Assembly (NCBI GenBank): GCA_026702845.1
Contig: JADCLS010000005.1
Coordinates: 248,001 to 312,000 of the forward strand
DNA from: Candidatus Heimdallarchaeota archaeon
Lineage (GTDB): Archaea > Asgardarchaeota > Heimdallarchaeia > Heimdallarchaeales > Kariarchaeaceae
Direction of reading: 5' to 3'
Length of the DNA: 64,000 nucleotides
The translations under genes were made by a program, and so were the position numbers. Each line of letters starts with the position of its first letter. Position 1 is the stretch's first letter. The notes beneath the pieces are model-generated. The model had not been told where the DNA came from and did no database searches. It saw only the letters and a list, made by a program, of their open reading frames with translations. Shown piece by piece: positions 44,060 to 53,900 of the stretch.

Positions 44060-44911
44060 ATGAAAATTGTGATACATGAGAATGTTAAACTGTACCTAGA
44101 GTACCATGCCATTAAAAATAAGGGTCAAGAGATCTACGGATGGCTGATAGGATATGAAAAAGTAGGAAAAAAGCGTGAATTACACGTTGTTGCTGCATAT
44201 TCGGCACATGATTATCTACGACAGACCCTGATTAATGCTGAACCCAATCCCAATGAGATTGCAGCAATAGAGGAATATCTCCCTATTGGATTGAGCAATC
44301 TAGGTCAGTACCACTCACATCCAGAGAAGGTGTACCACTCAGCAACTGATGATAAAACCCTACTAGAAATGGCTCAAGTATATCCCAATGTCATCTCCTT
44401 GGTGACTAATGGAGATGTGACAAAAGTATACTGTGTGGAAAATGATAAAGTTATTGAGGCGGATCTTAAAACCACAGATAAACTCCTTGATATGCATCTT
44501 CTCGAAGTGGAAATTCCTATGCAGCTGGATAGTACAATTTCTAGGCCTAAAAATGCCATGGAGGTCGAGAGCCAACTAAAAGAACAACTAAAGAATTTCA
44601 AACCTGGGGATGGGTTTAAACCAATTTCAGTTGGTAAAGGAGGAATGTCTGTTCCATTTATCTGTACAGTTCCCTATGTAGTGGATAGTATGGATATGAT
44701 CAAGAATTACATTACCAATATTGCATATAATAGCTTGATTAGTAAGACCGAGGGGGATATATCCCCTGATCTGGTCTATTATCAGGATTTACCTCTGAAT
44801 ATTACTGCAAGTTCCTTTGCACGATCAACTGCTAAACAACGAGCTGCATTGCTGGAAGAAACTGGATATGCAAGAGAAGCAGATAGATGGAGGAGAATAG
44901 CTACTTCCTAA
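44060..44911 (+). CDS. JAMM/MPN+ metalloprotease, candidate modifier deconjugase
   Basis: 283 residues. Zinc-protease motif: Glu24 in Gln-Glu-Ile-Tyr-Gly-Trp-Leu-Ile-Gly, then His85-x-His87 (Tyr-His-Ser-His-Pro), Ser94 and Asp97; the spacing His-x-His-x6-Ser-x-x-Asp is one residue shorter than usual. A ~140-residue C-terminal domain of unknown fold follows. The gene starts immediately after the E1 stop (TGA then ATG), so both are made together. Eukaryotic UFM1 is removed by UFSP cysteine proteases; here a JAMM enzyme may do this job. Activity on the modifier is inferred from the operon. Confidence 0.85.
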   Translation: MKIVIHENVKLYLEYHAIKNKGQEIYGWLIGYEKVGKKRELHVVAAYSAHDYLRQTLINAEPNPNEIAAIEEYLPIGLSNLGQYHSHPEKVYHSATDDKTLLEMAQVYPNVISLVTNGDVTKVYCVENDKVIEADLKTTDKLLDMHLLEVEIPMQLDSTISRPKNAMEVESQLKEQLKNFKPGDGFKPISVGKGGMSVPFICTVPYVVDSMDMIKNYITNIAYNSLISKTEGDISPDLVYYQDLPLNITASSFARSTAKQRAALLEETGYAREADRWRRIATS

Positions 44912-45048
44912 TAGATAGCAATTAGTTAAAACCCTAAAATTAACAAGAATGAACAGGGGAAAAAATAGATATGTCTCCTTTAAAAAGTACAAATTGATCT
45001 GCAAAGGTTTTTTTAATAGATGATATAAATTCAGAACAGAATAGAAAA

Positions 45049-46122
45049 ATGGTATTCAGCACTGTACTTCTAGATGCAAGTTCTTCAATTATCGGGAACT
45101 TGGGTAAGAAAGCCATAGATGGTTTCTTAAATGTAATCACCGATTGGCCAAGAGATCCCGAGGAAGGGATTAATAGAGCTAAAGGAGCAAAAACATCAAC
45201 TGAGGCAAGTCTTAAGCGTTTAGAGGACGATATGACTGAAGTGGTGAAATTCCTCACCAAAGAAGGACAAATGCAACCACTACGTAAAATAAGCAGTCTC
45301 AAGGAAAAATTGACATCTGTCCGTCATGAGATTGAATCCAAGAGTGGTAGCTATACTATGGATAACAGTCTCAAGGATGAAGATATGCTAAAAGCTTACA
45401 CCACCGTTTACTTCACTGTTCTCTATGACTCGATGATCTGTGATACCGTAGTTGATCAGATGCAGGATAGAATCTATGATGATGATTTTGAGATGGATGA
45501 TCTGGTCAAGAAGATGAGAACTGGGATCAATAATCTTGAGAACTCCTGGGCCATGTATATGAGAGTTATCGCAGATCCAAAGATCGCCAAATCTGCTTAT
45601 CAGGAACTGAAAAGCACTCGAAAAGATCTAATCGAGTTCATGGAAGAAGTTGATAAGCACACCAGAGGTGAGATGGATATGCTGGTCTCAGGTGTGATTC
45701 TGAATAAACCAAAGATTTTTGGTAAGAAAAAGTATATTGAGAGTCTGGCTGCACTTATGCATGAAACTGCCAAACACATGGGAGAGATCAAGATCTCAAT
45801 TCCTCAGATCTTCGACAAGATCAGACAAAGTAATCCCAATGCACAATTCTCAGATGAGGACATTGAGAAAGCAGCAGATCTTTTGATTGAACACAACCGT
45901 GCATTTGCCTTGACTTTGGAAGATAATATCAAGTGGATAGAGTTCAGAAAAGGGGATGAATCCCTGGTTTGCGGTAACTGTTCCATTTCTGGAGGAATAT
46001 ACAGAGAATTCAAGAGATGCGAAATAACAGGAAAACAAGTCTGTGAGGATTGTATTACCTTCTTTGGTAAATGCAAGATTTGTGGACAGAAGGTGAAACA
46101 CGGTAAACACCCTAATATTTAA
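45049..46122 (+). CDS. Helical protein with C-terminal zinc module, linked to SPFH gene
   Basis: 357 residues. Residues 1-300 are almost entirely alpha-helical, with charged coiled-coil-like stretches. The last ~55 residues have Cys-x-x-Cys...Cys...Cys-x-x-Cys...Cys-x-x-Cys, probably two zinc sites. No family recognised. The stop codon overlaps a strong Shine-Dalgarno of the SPFH gene 15 bp downstream, so the two gene products probably work together. It follows the JAMM gene by 137 bp. A substrate adaptor role in the modifier pathway is possible but unsupported by motif. Confidence 0.75.
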   Translation: MVFSTVLLDASSSIIGNLGKKAIDGFLNVITDWPRDPEEGINRAKGAKTSTEASLKRLEDDMTEVVKFLTKEGQMQPLRKISSLKEKLTSVRHEIESKSGSYTMDNSLKDEDMLKAYTTVYFTVLYDSMICDTVVDQMQDRIYDDDFEMDDLVKKMRTGINNLENSWAMYMRVIADPKIAKSAYQELKSTRKDLIEFMEEVDKHTRGEMDMLVSGVILNKPKIFGKKKYIESLAALMHETAKHMGEIKISIPQIFDKIRQSNPNAQFSDEDIEKAADLLIEHNRAFALTLEDNIKWIEFRKGDESLVCGNCSISGGIYREFKRCEITGKQVCEDCITFFGKCKICGQKVKHGKHPNI

Positions 46123-46130
46123 GGAGGAAG
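46121..46130 (+). promoter_or_regulatory. Strong Shine-Dalgarno for the SPFH gene
   Basis: AAGGAGGAAG is unusually complete for this window, sits about 9 bases before ATG 46137 and overlaps the preceding stop codon, implying translational coupling. Confidence 0.75.
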
Positions 46131-46136
46131 ATTGAG

Positions 46137-47054
46137 ATGTTTAAGAAATTAAAAGAAGTATTTAGTAAAGATGATGACAAGAAAACAATAATCTGGGATA
46201 AGATGAACGAAGATCCCAGTGATCCCAACCGAGAACTGATATTTAGATTCCCAAATCCCGAAAGATCTAATTTCAAAGATGTGGAGAAAGTAGGAGTTCG
46301 AAGCTATGAACAAGCTATGATTTTCAAGAATGGTGCTCATGCTGGAGCAATTTCTGGTGGTTTATATGAGATTGAGAAGGATTTCCGTAATCCATCAACT
46401 GAAATCATCTGGTTTGATACAGGCGAGTTGCTTCTCAAATTCGGCGTGGGCCATGCTGGTGGAATGCCTCCTCTTACTGCTGATGAATTCAAGGTTGGAG
46501 GAAACGGTGAGATGGGAATAAAGGTACAAAACGCAGAAATGTTTTGTAGTAAACTAGTTGTAGGTAATCCTAAGTTCAATGATTTGGAGCTTAGAAAGTA
46601 CATCAATGGTGAAGTTACCGCTGCATTTAGAAATCTGGTCAATAAATACACCCTGAAAAATCTTGTAACCTCGGATAAGGATGATATTTCAGCCATGTTC
46701 AAAGCCATGACCAATGATCGACTTAAATCGATAGGTCTTGAAATGACAACAATGACCTTACAGGGCCTCGCACATCCTGAGGAAAATAAATCACTTGTAG
46801 ATGATATGTTGCAGGCAGGTGCTGGAAATATCAAAGCACTTATGGAAGAGATCGATGCTCTCAAGGATAGGATGAAAAAGGTAAAACAAAGGCTCAATGA
46901 CACAGATGATAAGTATCTAGATGGTGAGATTGGTGATGAAGAGTACAATGAGACCATGAACAGATTCAAGACGATGATGAGCAGATACGAGAATGATCTT
47001 AAAGAAAAGGAAACAGAGCTGAATAATGCCACCAAAAACAAAGGCGTAAGGTAA
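46137..47054 (+). CDS. SPFH-domain protein of the virion-core-like (YdjI) type
   Basis: 305 residues. N-terminal Glu-Leu-Ile-Phe-Arg-Phe-Pro, then Val-Arg-Ser-Tyr-Glu-Gln-Ala-Met-Ile-Phe-Lys-Asn-Gly and Ser-Gly-Gly-Leu-Tyr-Glu-Ile, the usual opening of soluble SPFH proteins. The SPFH domain spans about 25-225 and a C-terminal coiled coil about 235-300. There is no membrane helix and no zinc ribbon of its own; the adjacent 45049 protein supplies one. SPFH proteins form large rings at membranes. In eukaryotes they mark ER sites of ubiquitin-dependent degradation, which fits its position after the conjugation genes, though that is analogy. Confidence 0.8.
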   Translation: MFKKLKEVFSKDDDKKTIIWDKMNEDPSDPNRELIFRFPNPERSNFKDVEKVGVRSYEQAMIFKNGAHAGAISGGLYEIEKDFRNPSTEIIWFDTGELLLKFGVGHAGGMPPLTADEFKVGGNGEMGIKVQNAEMFCSKLVVGNPKFNDLELRKYINGEVTAAFRNLVNKYTLKNLVTSDKDDISAMFKAMTNDRLKSIGLEMTTMTLQGLAHPEENKSLVDDMLQAGAGNIKALMEEIDALKDRMKKVKQRLNDTDDKYLDGEIGDEEYNETMNRFKTMMSRYENDLKEKETELNNATKNKGVR

Positions 47055-47145
47055 TTCAATTAAAGTTATAATTTATAATACTAAAAGATGATTATTTTCT
47101 TTATCATACATTCATAACCGATTCGTATGGATCGATGAATTATAC

Positions 47146-47511
47146 TTATTTGTTATTCCAGTAATAAGCAACCCTCAGTGTGAGTATATTGATTACAAAG
47201 TAAATCAAAATTAACTCAATCTCCCAATAATGTCCAAGACTAATGACTTCGAAAAGGAATGAGATATTGATCAATAAATAGAGAGCACCGAAAATCATGT
47301 TCAATAATTTAACTTTAGATTGTTGAAGAAAGATGCTGATCAATATCATCATAATTTGTAATCCAGCTAGAGCACCTGCAATATAGGAGAATATTGGATC
47401 ATCAATCTCTTCATGAGGGCCAGGTTGTATGATTCTTAACATATCTCCAAAGGTCCAAATAAGAAAGTGACTTATCCAGAGTATTGATAACTTGATTTTT
47501 TCATCATCCAT
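47146..47511 (-). CDS. Four-helix membrane protein, unknown
   Basis: 121 residues with four membrane helices (about 8-25, 38-60, 68-88, 92-115) and very short loops. No conserved motif recognised. It is the last of a run of minus-strand genes that begins at 55698. Confidence 0.6.
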   Translation of the reverse strand: MDDEKIKLSILWISHFLIWTFGDMLRIIQPGPHEEIDDPIFSYIAGALAGLQIMMILISIFLQQSKVKLLNMIFGALYLLINISFLFEVISLGHYWEIELILIYFVINILTLRVAYYWNNK

Positions 47512-47646
47512 CTTTATTCACTTTCTCCTGTTTCTATTGATTTTTAAGTTAAGTGTGGTGAAATGATATAAACGTTGAATTCTAGTGAAAACAAGTAATC
47601 TAAGATAATTAGTACGAGCAATACTCATCTACTCAGTAATCTTTTA

Positions 47647-48576
47647 TCATTCTTGAGATTGATTATCTGGAATTTCTGGTGGTTGCTCAGCCGGGTCAGC
47701 TTGCTCGTTTTCTGCTTTTTCTGTATTCTCTTGCTTCATAACTCGTCTTTTCTCAAGCCAGAGCAAAAATCTTTTGATGATTTGTGATGAGATCAATACG
47801 TAAAGGACTCCCGCAATCAAATCAACAATATAATGATGCTGCAAATATACTGCACTAAACCAGATTGATAGGGGATAGATATAACCCAGATAAACCCACT
47901 TTGATTTATCCTTGTATTTCATTGAGAAGAAATACGCGGATATGAATGAAAAAGCACTATGTAATGAGGGAACTGCTGCATAGGGATTGGAATTAAATGT
48001 CTCATAAAATGAACCATAGAAATTATTGAAAAATCTATCAACATTCACCAGACCTGCTGCAGATTCTCTGACATTGGTGAGAATTTCTGGTTGAGCAAAT
48101 CCGTGCGAGGCAACGTACCATGGCGGTGCTACCGGTAATAGAGCAAACGTCACTAGGGCCGAATACGTAGTCAGGATAAATGTATAGGAATAGTACTTGA
48201 ACATTTCTTTATCCTTGGATACATAGAAAATGAGAATACCCACTGTTAAGGGGATGGCAAAGTGTACGGTATACAATAATGCTGTTGAGAGATCAAGCCA
48301 TAGAGTACTGATATGATCCTTCATCCAGAACGAGGGAATTTGACCATCAAACATCCAACCAAATAATAATAATTCAAGATCATATACATCCTTGACATGG
48401 ATGAATTTGTGATCATCAGCTATGCCACGCATCATATCATACAGTATCCAGAGCACCAGGAATGGTCCCCAGTTGATGATGAATTCCTTAGCACGACGAA
48501 AGAGTGCAGTGACAAAGATACCTGCAATAAGAAAGTGATCTAATCTCAATGCTTGCAGAAATATTGGCAATTCCAC
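47647..48576 (-). CDS. PAP2/Aur1-like membrane lipid phosphotransferase
   Basis: 309 residues with about seven membrane helices. Phosphatase motif two is Ala-Val-Pro-Ser-Leu-His-Ser-Ala-Phe, and motif three is His-His-Tyr-Ile-Val-Asp. The arrangement, with Val-Ala-Pro-Pro-Trp-Tyr before it, resembles the PAP2_3 group that includes fungal Aur1 and inositol-phosphotransferases. It probably handles polar-lipid headgroups on the outer membrane face. The C-terminal tail is long, Glu/Pro/Gln-rich and cytoplasmic. A tandem paralogue follows upstream at 48622. Confidence 0.85.
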   Translation of the reverse strand: MELPIFLQALRLDHFLIAGIFVTALFRRAKEFIINWGPFLVLWILYDMMRGIADDHKFIHVKDVYDLELLLFGWMFDGQIPSFWMKDHISTLWLDLSTALLYTVHFAIPLTVGILIFYVSKDKEMFKYYSYTFILTTYSALVTFALLPVAPPWYVASHGFAQPEILTNVRESAAGLVNVDRFFNNFYGSFYETFNSNPYAAVPSLHSAFSFISAYFFSMKYKDKSKWVYLGYIYPLSIWFSAVYLQHHYIVDLIAGVLYVLISSQIIKRFLLWLEKRRVMKQENTEKAENEQADPAEQPPEIPDNQSQE

Positions 48577-48621
48577 GTTTAATACCTAATGGATGACTTT
48601 TTAGTATGTATTTAACTACAA

Positions 48622-49509
48622 TTATTTACTAGTATCTTGAATGTCAATTTCATCCACTTGTTGCACATTTCCCTCGTCACCGATCAATAATACTGAGCGT
48701 TTTATGAGTATAAATTTGGCTATTCTAGATGCAATGAATACATAAATGGCACCAATTATCAGATCAACTATGTAGTGATGGATCATATACACAGCTGAAA
48801 ACCATATCATTGCAGGATAGATCAAAGCAAGATAAGCAAGTTTACTCTTCTCCTTGTATTTGTAGATGAAGAATGAAGCCGCTGTGATGGAATATCCTGA
48901 ATGGAGTGAGGGGACTGCTGCAAAAGGATTACCATCAAATGTAGAATAGAACGATCCATAGATATTTTTGCCAAAATATCTACTCCAGTTAATAAGAGGA
49001 GCATAGTAATTATTGCCATAGGGTTGGGCAAATCCACGCCTCGCCACCCACCAAGGGGGGGCCACCGGATACAGGTAAAAAGTGAGCAGGCCCAAGTAGG
49101 TAGTGATCAGAAATGTAAGAGTGTAGTATCTAAATGTCGGTTTATCTTTGGATACATAAAATATCATTACTCCCACGTAGATGGGTATGGCAAAATGAAA
49201 GCTATAGATCTGATCTGTTGCTGCATCGAGAAAATCCGTTTTGATATGATCTCGCATCCAAAAGGAGGGGATTTGTCCATCGAAGGCCCAACCAAAAAGA
49301 ATCAGTTCCGCATTGTAGATAGCTTCAATGTTGATGAAATTTCCATTATCAGCTTTGCCACGAAACATATCATATGCTATCCAAAGACTCAACCAAGGTA
49401 CCCAGTACTTCATGAAATCCTTGAATCGTTTGAAAAATGGAGTAATTAGCATCCCAAACCAGATGACATGATCTATCCTGAGATCATCAATAAATGGTCC
49501 TAATGACAC
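48622..49509 (-). CDS. PAP2/Aur1-like membrane protein, tandem paralogue
   Basis: 295 residues, colinear with the 47647 protein: Ala-Val-Pro-Ser-Leu-His-Ser-Gly-Tyr and His-His-Tyr-Ile-Val-Asp motifs, Val-Ala-Pro-Pro-Trp-Trp, and the same early Phe-Gly-Trp-x-Phe-Asp-Gly-Gln-Ile-Pro-Ser-Phe-Trp-Met. The two genes clearly arose by duplication and lie 45 bp apart. The tail is shorter and different, so the two products may differ in partners or substrate. Confidence 0.85.
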   Translation of the reverse strand: MSLGPFIDDLRIDHVIWFGMLITPFFKRFKDFMKYWVPWLSLWIAYDMFRGKADNGNFINIEAIYNAELILFGWAFDGQIPSFWMRDHIKTDFLDAATDQIYSFHFAIPIYVGVMIFYVSKDKPTFRYYTLTFLITTYLGLLTFYLYPVAPPWWVARRGFAQPYGNNYYAPLINWSRYFGKNIYGSFYSTFDGNPFAAVPSLHSGYSITAASFFIYKYKEKSKLAYLALIYPAMIWFSAVYMIHHYIVDLIIGAIYVFIASRIAKFILIKRSVLLIGDEGNVQQVDEIDIQDTSK

Positions 49510-49635
49510 AAACGACCGATCGTTGATCTATTTATAGCTATGTTTGTCATTAATCTTAGGATTACCTAGTATTCTGTACTGAATTGAACGTTCATTAGGA
49601 TTGCTTTCTATAATAATCTCAAATTTACAGGTAAT

Positions 49636-50175
49636 TTATCCTAGAATGCCATCCCACATCTTGAGGACGACATTCATCTTGGAATTCCACCATACCAATA
49701 TTTCTTGGAGTAAAAAGTGTGCAATACTGAGATTAGGTGACCATACGTTCAAATCCTTCATATGATCATGGCATAACATTACATAGGTTTTGCCATTCAT
49801 TTGCCATTTATTCTCTATATATAGGTTTCCAGCTGCGTAATCTATGATTTTTTCTTCTACAAAGCAACGAGGGAATACTTTAGGATAATCTGAGGTTAAA
49901 ACAATAGCCATATCAAATCTGATATCATCTCGTCCTGGAATTTTGAGAAAGCCCTCCCAAACGCGGTAATTATATTTCTTGTCTCTTGAAGGGGCTAATC
50001 TGAACCACAAAGCATTTTTTTGATCCTGCAGATAATTAATATAAACCGATACATTTTTCATCTCCAGCTTTACTCGATCCGTCCAGTTACGCGATTTAGG
50101 CCCAATTTGCAGTCGTTCATCATCAAATTTCACGAATAATTTCTCTGCTTCACTCTCGAAATACTCATCACTCAT
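49636..50175 (-). CDS. UFC1-like E2 conjugating enzyme
   Basis: 179 residues (UFC1 is 167). It shares UFC1's distinct features: a Gly-Pro-x-x-Arg...Trp N-terminal helix, Lys-Asn-Ala-x-Trp-Phe-Arg-Leu (UFC1 Asp-Trp-Phe-Arg-Leu), a strand Ile-Arg-Phe-Asp-Met-Ala-Ile-Val-Leu-Thr-x-x-Tyr-Pro, a Gly-Lys-Thr motif, and catalytic Cys135 in Met-Leu-Cys-His-Asp-His (UFC1 Ile-Cys-Leu-Thr-Asp-His). A later helix has Leu-Ser-Ile-Ala-His-Phe-Leu. No canonical His-Pro-Asn of ubiquitin E2s is present, as in UFC1. It should take the modifier from the UBA5-like E1. It is last in a minus-strand unit with the UFL1-like gene and a methyltransferase. Confidence 0.85.
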   Translation of the reverse strand: MSDEYFESEAEKLFVKFDDERLQIGPKSRNWTDRVKLEMKNVSVYINYLQDQKNALWFRLAPSRDKKYNYRVWEGFLKIPGRDDIRFDMAIVLTSDYPKVFPRCFVEEKIIDYAAGNLYIENKWQMNGKTYVMLCHDHMKDLNVWSPNLSIAHFLLQEILVWWNSKMNVVLKMWDGILG

Positions 50176-50267
50176 ATGTATTACATAAGGTAGTAATACT
50201 TTCCTTTATAAAAAATTGTTGAGTTTGACTGGGAATTTATCATTAAAACAGTATTTCTGTAAACTTT

Positions 50268-50918
50268 TCAATTTTTCTCTGGTTTTTGTACAATAAGAGT
50301 GACATATCCTCTCTCATCACCCGGTTTCATCAATCTACGTTCTTCTGATATGGAATGGATAGTCCATCCTGCAAAAATATCAAGTAATTCATCTTTGGTG
50401 ACAAAACGAATCGGAGGATCTGTGGGAAAATGGGGTAGAATATTACCTGAATACACAAAAAATCCACCATCCTTGAGCTTGTCTCGAATCTCCTCTAGCT
50501 TGGGGATCACATCATCAAAAATGTACTGCAATGATTGAATGGAGATAATAGCATCAAATATCTCATCCTGAACCTTATAAGAGGCCATATCTGCCACTTC
50601 AAAGTGCAATTTATCCTCTATATCGAATTGCTCAGCCCTCTTTTTCGCAACTAATATACCTTTGGCTAATGCATCCATCCCAGTGATTTCATGACCTTGT
50701 TTTGCTAGAAAACATGCCTCTCTACCTGAGCCACAACCAAATTCTAGGATCTTCTGATTTTTTCTATCCATCATGGCCATCATGACTGCATACTGCTGAA
50801 CACGAGGATTCACCATGTAATCAGGATAGGATAGATCTTGCTGGTCATTTTCTCGGTTATAAAAATTATCCCAGCCATTTAACCACTGATTAGGTGTAGC
50901 CACATCTGCATTTTTCAT
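50268..50918 (-). CDS. Class I SAM-dependent methyltransferase
   Basis: 216 residues. Motif I is Ile-Leu-Glu-Phe-Gly-Cys-Gly-Ser-Gly-Arg-Glu (about 58-68), followed by Gly-Met-Asp and a motif-IV-like Phe-Asp-Ala-Ile-Ile-Ser-Ile-Gln-Ser-Leu-Gln-Tyr. Fold and length are typical of small-molecule or protein methyltransferases of the TehB/UbiE sort. It lies between the UFL1-like and UFC1-like genes with short gaps (57 and 92 bp), so it is probably co-transcribed. A link to modifier chemistry is not known in eukaryotes. Confidence 0.85.
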   Translation of the reverse strand: MKNADVATPNQWLNGWDNFYNRENDQQDLSYPDYMVNPRVQQYAVMMAMMDRKNQKILEFGCGSGREACFLAKQGHEITGMDALAKGILVAKKRAEQFDIEDKLHFEVADMASYKVQDEIFDAIISIQSLQYIFDDVIPKLEEIRDKLKDGGFFVYSGNILPHFPTDPPIRFVTKDELLDIFAGWTIHSISEERRLMKPGDERGYVTLIVQKPEKN

Positions 50919-50975
50919 ACAGTAAAGTAGATTTTTTTGATTAATAAAGTTTAGAGAAGGGATAATTATTTTTTG

Positions 50976-53900
50976 TTAGTCTAATTTTCCATAGCCTGTT
51001 TTCTCAGCTTCTTCAAATGCGGAGAAGAGCTCATCTATATGTTCTCCAATCAGATCCTGATTGATTTCCAGGACATCCAGATCAATAGTAAACCCATAGC
51101 TTTCAGGAAGATCCAGTAACCACAGTTGAAGTGCAGTCTCATCCACATTGAGCATTCTAGCCATCTGCTTGATTTCAATACGCGTATACCTGGAAATGAT
51201 CTTCTCAAACCTCTCCCTGTTGATATTCTTAATCTCTGTTGATGGAGCTGCTGCTGCTGGTTTAGCAGTTACTGCCCCCATTACTAAAAGATTATCGAAT
51301 TTGGTGGAAGTTCCTTGTCTATCAATTTTTGCATCGAGAACTTTATTTTCTATAAGTGAATCTAATTTATCATGGACAGCATTGAGATCCATATCAAATT
51401 TCGATGCTATATCAGATACCAAGACTGGTTTGGTCTTTGCATTCAATTCATCAAGGATTTTTTGCAATACCCTGTCAAATACTAATTCCTGCATCTCTTG
51501 ATCATTCACTGATCCCATAATCATTTTGACCTTCTCAGGATCCTCACGCAGTGCAATATTGTACTGATAGCTGAATAAAATCGATGGATGATTGGATATT
51601 ACCTCTCTGACAATACGTTCAGCCACATCCTCAGGTCCAGCTACATCATGAGTTACTGCCTTGAACATATCTGGAAAGAATTCTAGTGCTCTCCCCACTA
51701 TAATGTAATCCTTGGGGAATTTTAGATAGAAGTCCCTGGATATCCTGACATTGTACTGATATATCACTCTATACTCTGCAGTTGGATCGTTATCAGCAAA
51801 ATTATTGTGTACATCATACATATGATCCTGATCAACATCAAAATCGATGCACATGTCATTGATATCATATGCTCCAAAATCAATGGCAGATAGGAAATTC
51901 TGCACATATTGCTCAAGTAGACTATACTTGAAAATGGTGTTATCATCACCAATTATACAGCTCTTCCCAGCATTGATTTCATGTTTCAAGGCCTCAATAT
52001 CATGTTCCTGAAGGTTTAATCGTAAGCTGCTGAGGATCGTACTGAAATCCTTCCTCTCCTCAGTTACCTGCTGAGCGATTATATCAGGTAAGCTATTCCA
52101 GAACCAAGTCGAGGAGATAATCTGTTTCTGATCTTTGGAAATGATGAAATTACCATGTTCCTCAGCATAGGTAAGGGTGAAATCTTTAATGAGATACTGA
52201 ACATTATCTGGCACATTCAGGGCTGTAATGATGGATTGAACATCCATCTTTGTGGTCACGAGCTTGAGTTGATCATCAATTATTAGGCTAAGGTTGTTAG
52301 AGCAGAACACATGCATATCACTTAGGAATTTAAAACCAGCACCTTCTGGAATAGAGTAATTCTCCAAGTACTCCTCAATTTGTGATTCTGAATACTCGGA
52401 ATTGTTAGCCAGATCCTCGATTGTGGCTATTTTCATCAGATCGATGACTTTATTCAGCTCCTGTGTAAAGGTGCTGATATAAGTTTCAGATACATAGGAG
52501 TTTCCAAATCGTTTGTTTGCACCAATTCCCTTTTTATCAATGATAAAATTGATTTCGTAGGGGCTGATACCAAGAGATTCTGATAGTTTATGCAGTCCAA
52601 TACGCTTATCCTGCTGGATACGAGTGGTGATCAATTCATGTGATCTTGAGATCCTTCGCTGATTAGTATAATAAATAGTCCCATCATCATCACTGAACCT
52701 TAACAATTCAGTTCCTTCTAGAGTTTCAATAATCGCACTGGTGATTTTATCTGAGAGCTGAGTATCAATGAATTCCTTTACTACAGAATAGGTAATAGTA
52801 TCTGAAGAACTAATAAAATCCTCAATTGCATCGAGTACTGCATCATAAGCTTTGTGAGACACCATACAGTCCTTTACTCGCTTGATAGCATCATTATTAA
52901 GGATCTTGGGAATGATCTCTTCCTCAAAGTAAGAGGAACTAATATTATATTCCCGACAACTCTCATCATCACAGGCTACTCTATTCCTCTCGATGACTTT
53001 GGCAGTGATATTCTTGATTATCCTATCTCGATATTGTTCAGAAATATAAATGACTTGGTCCTCATAATTATTGGTTTTGACAATAGAACCATGAGAGAGT
53101 TCATCTGAAAATGCATCACTCATAAAGGATTCATTCTTACCATCATAGGATGATCCTGCAAGAAATGTAGTTAATTCTGAGTAATCTAGGTGCCCATCAA
53201 CATTTAATTCCTTCTTGACCTTTCCTCGCAATGATCCGGTCTTAATGAATGCTTTGATTTTAGATATTACCGGTAAGATTAATGCAAACACTGTACTTAG
53301 TAAGAACACTGCATAAACCAATGGGAGAATAGAATCATCTATTAGGTAATAACCCACATAGAAGAATACTGTTAGGGTAGCATAATTTCTCCAGATGATA
53401 CCACTGAAAATGACTATCCAAATGATAAGAAAACTTTGTAAGGTAAGGTCAACTGATTGATACTCATCTTTTACGGTGATTAAAAAGAAGGTGAAACTGA
53501 CAAGTATCGTGTACAGAGCATGAGGGCTATTGAAATAGTATTTTGTTATCGGTGTTCTAGATTGTACATATATATAACTTGTCCAGAATGGAGTTCGGAC
53601 GAGATCATACAGGTGGGCAAGAAATGGTAGTAATATCAACAAACCCCAGAAGCCTGCCTCATCTAACCAATCCATTGTGGAGGAGAAGTGCATCAAAAAC
53701 ACTACCAAAACTGCTGCTGCAGGTCCAGCGAATATCAGTCCCCATTTGGTTGAACTAAATCTCATAATTCTTTTGACCCGTCTAATCCTCCTATTCTTCT
53801 GAAATGTGTAGAAGGTGAAATAGATCAGAAAAATTACAAGAGGAATACTCACAAACGAGGGTAGAAACACAAATGGAAAGGACAAGAAATCCCAGAGTAT

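Noticed and set aside
43038..44911. Reading the modifier-E1-JAMM operon as a bacterial Bil-type defence system
   Set aside because: Bil operons include these activities, but the E1 and E2 motifs match UBA5/UFC1 better and the modifier ends like UFM1; kept only as an alternative.
46337..47059. 240-codon minus-strand open frame, Ser/Leu-rich
   Set aside because: Antisense shadow of the SPFH gene, which has a recognisable domain and a strong Shine-Dalgarno.
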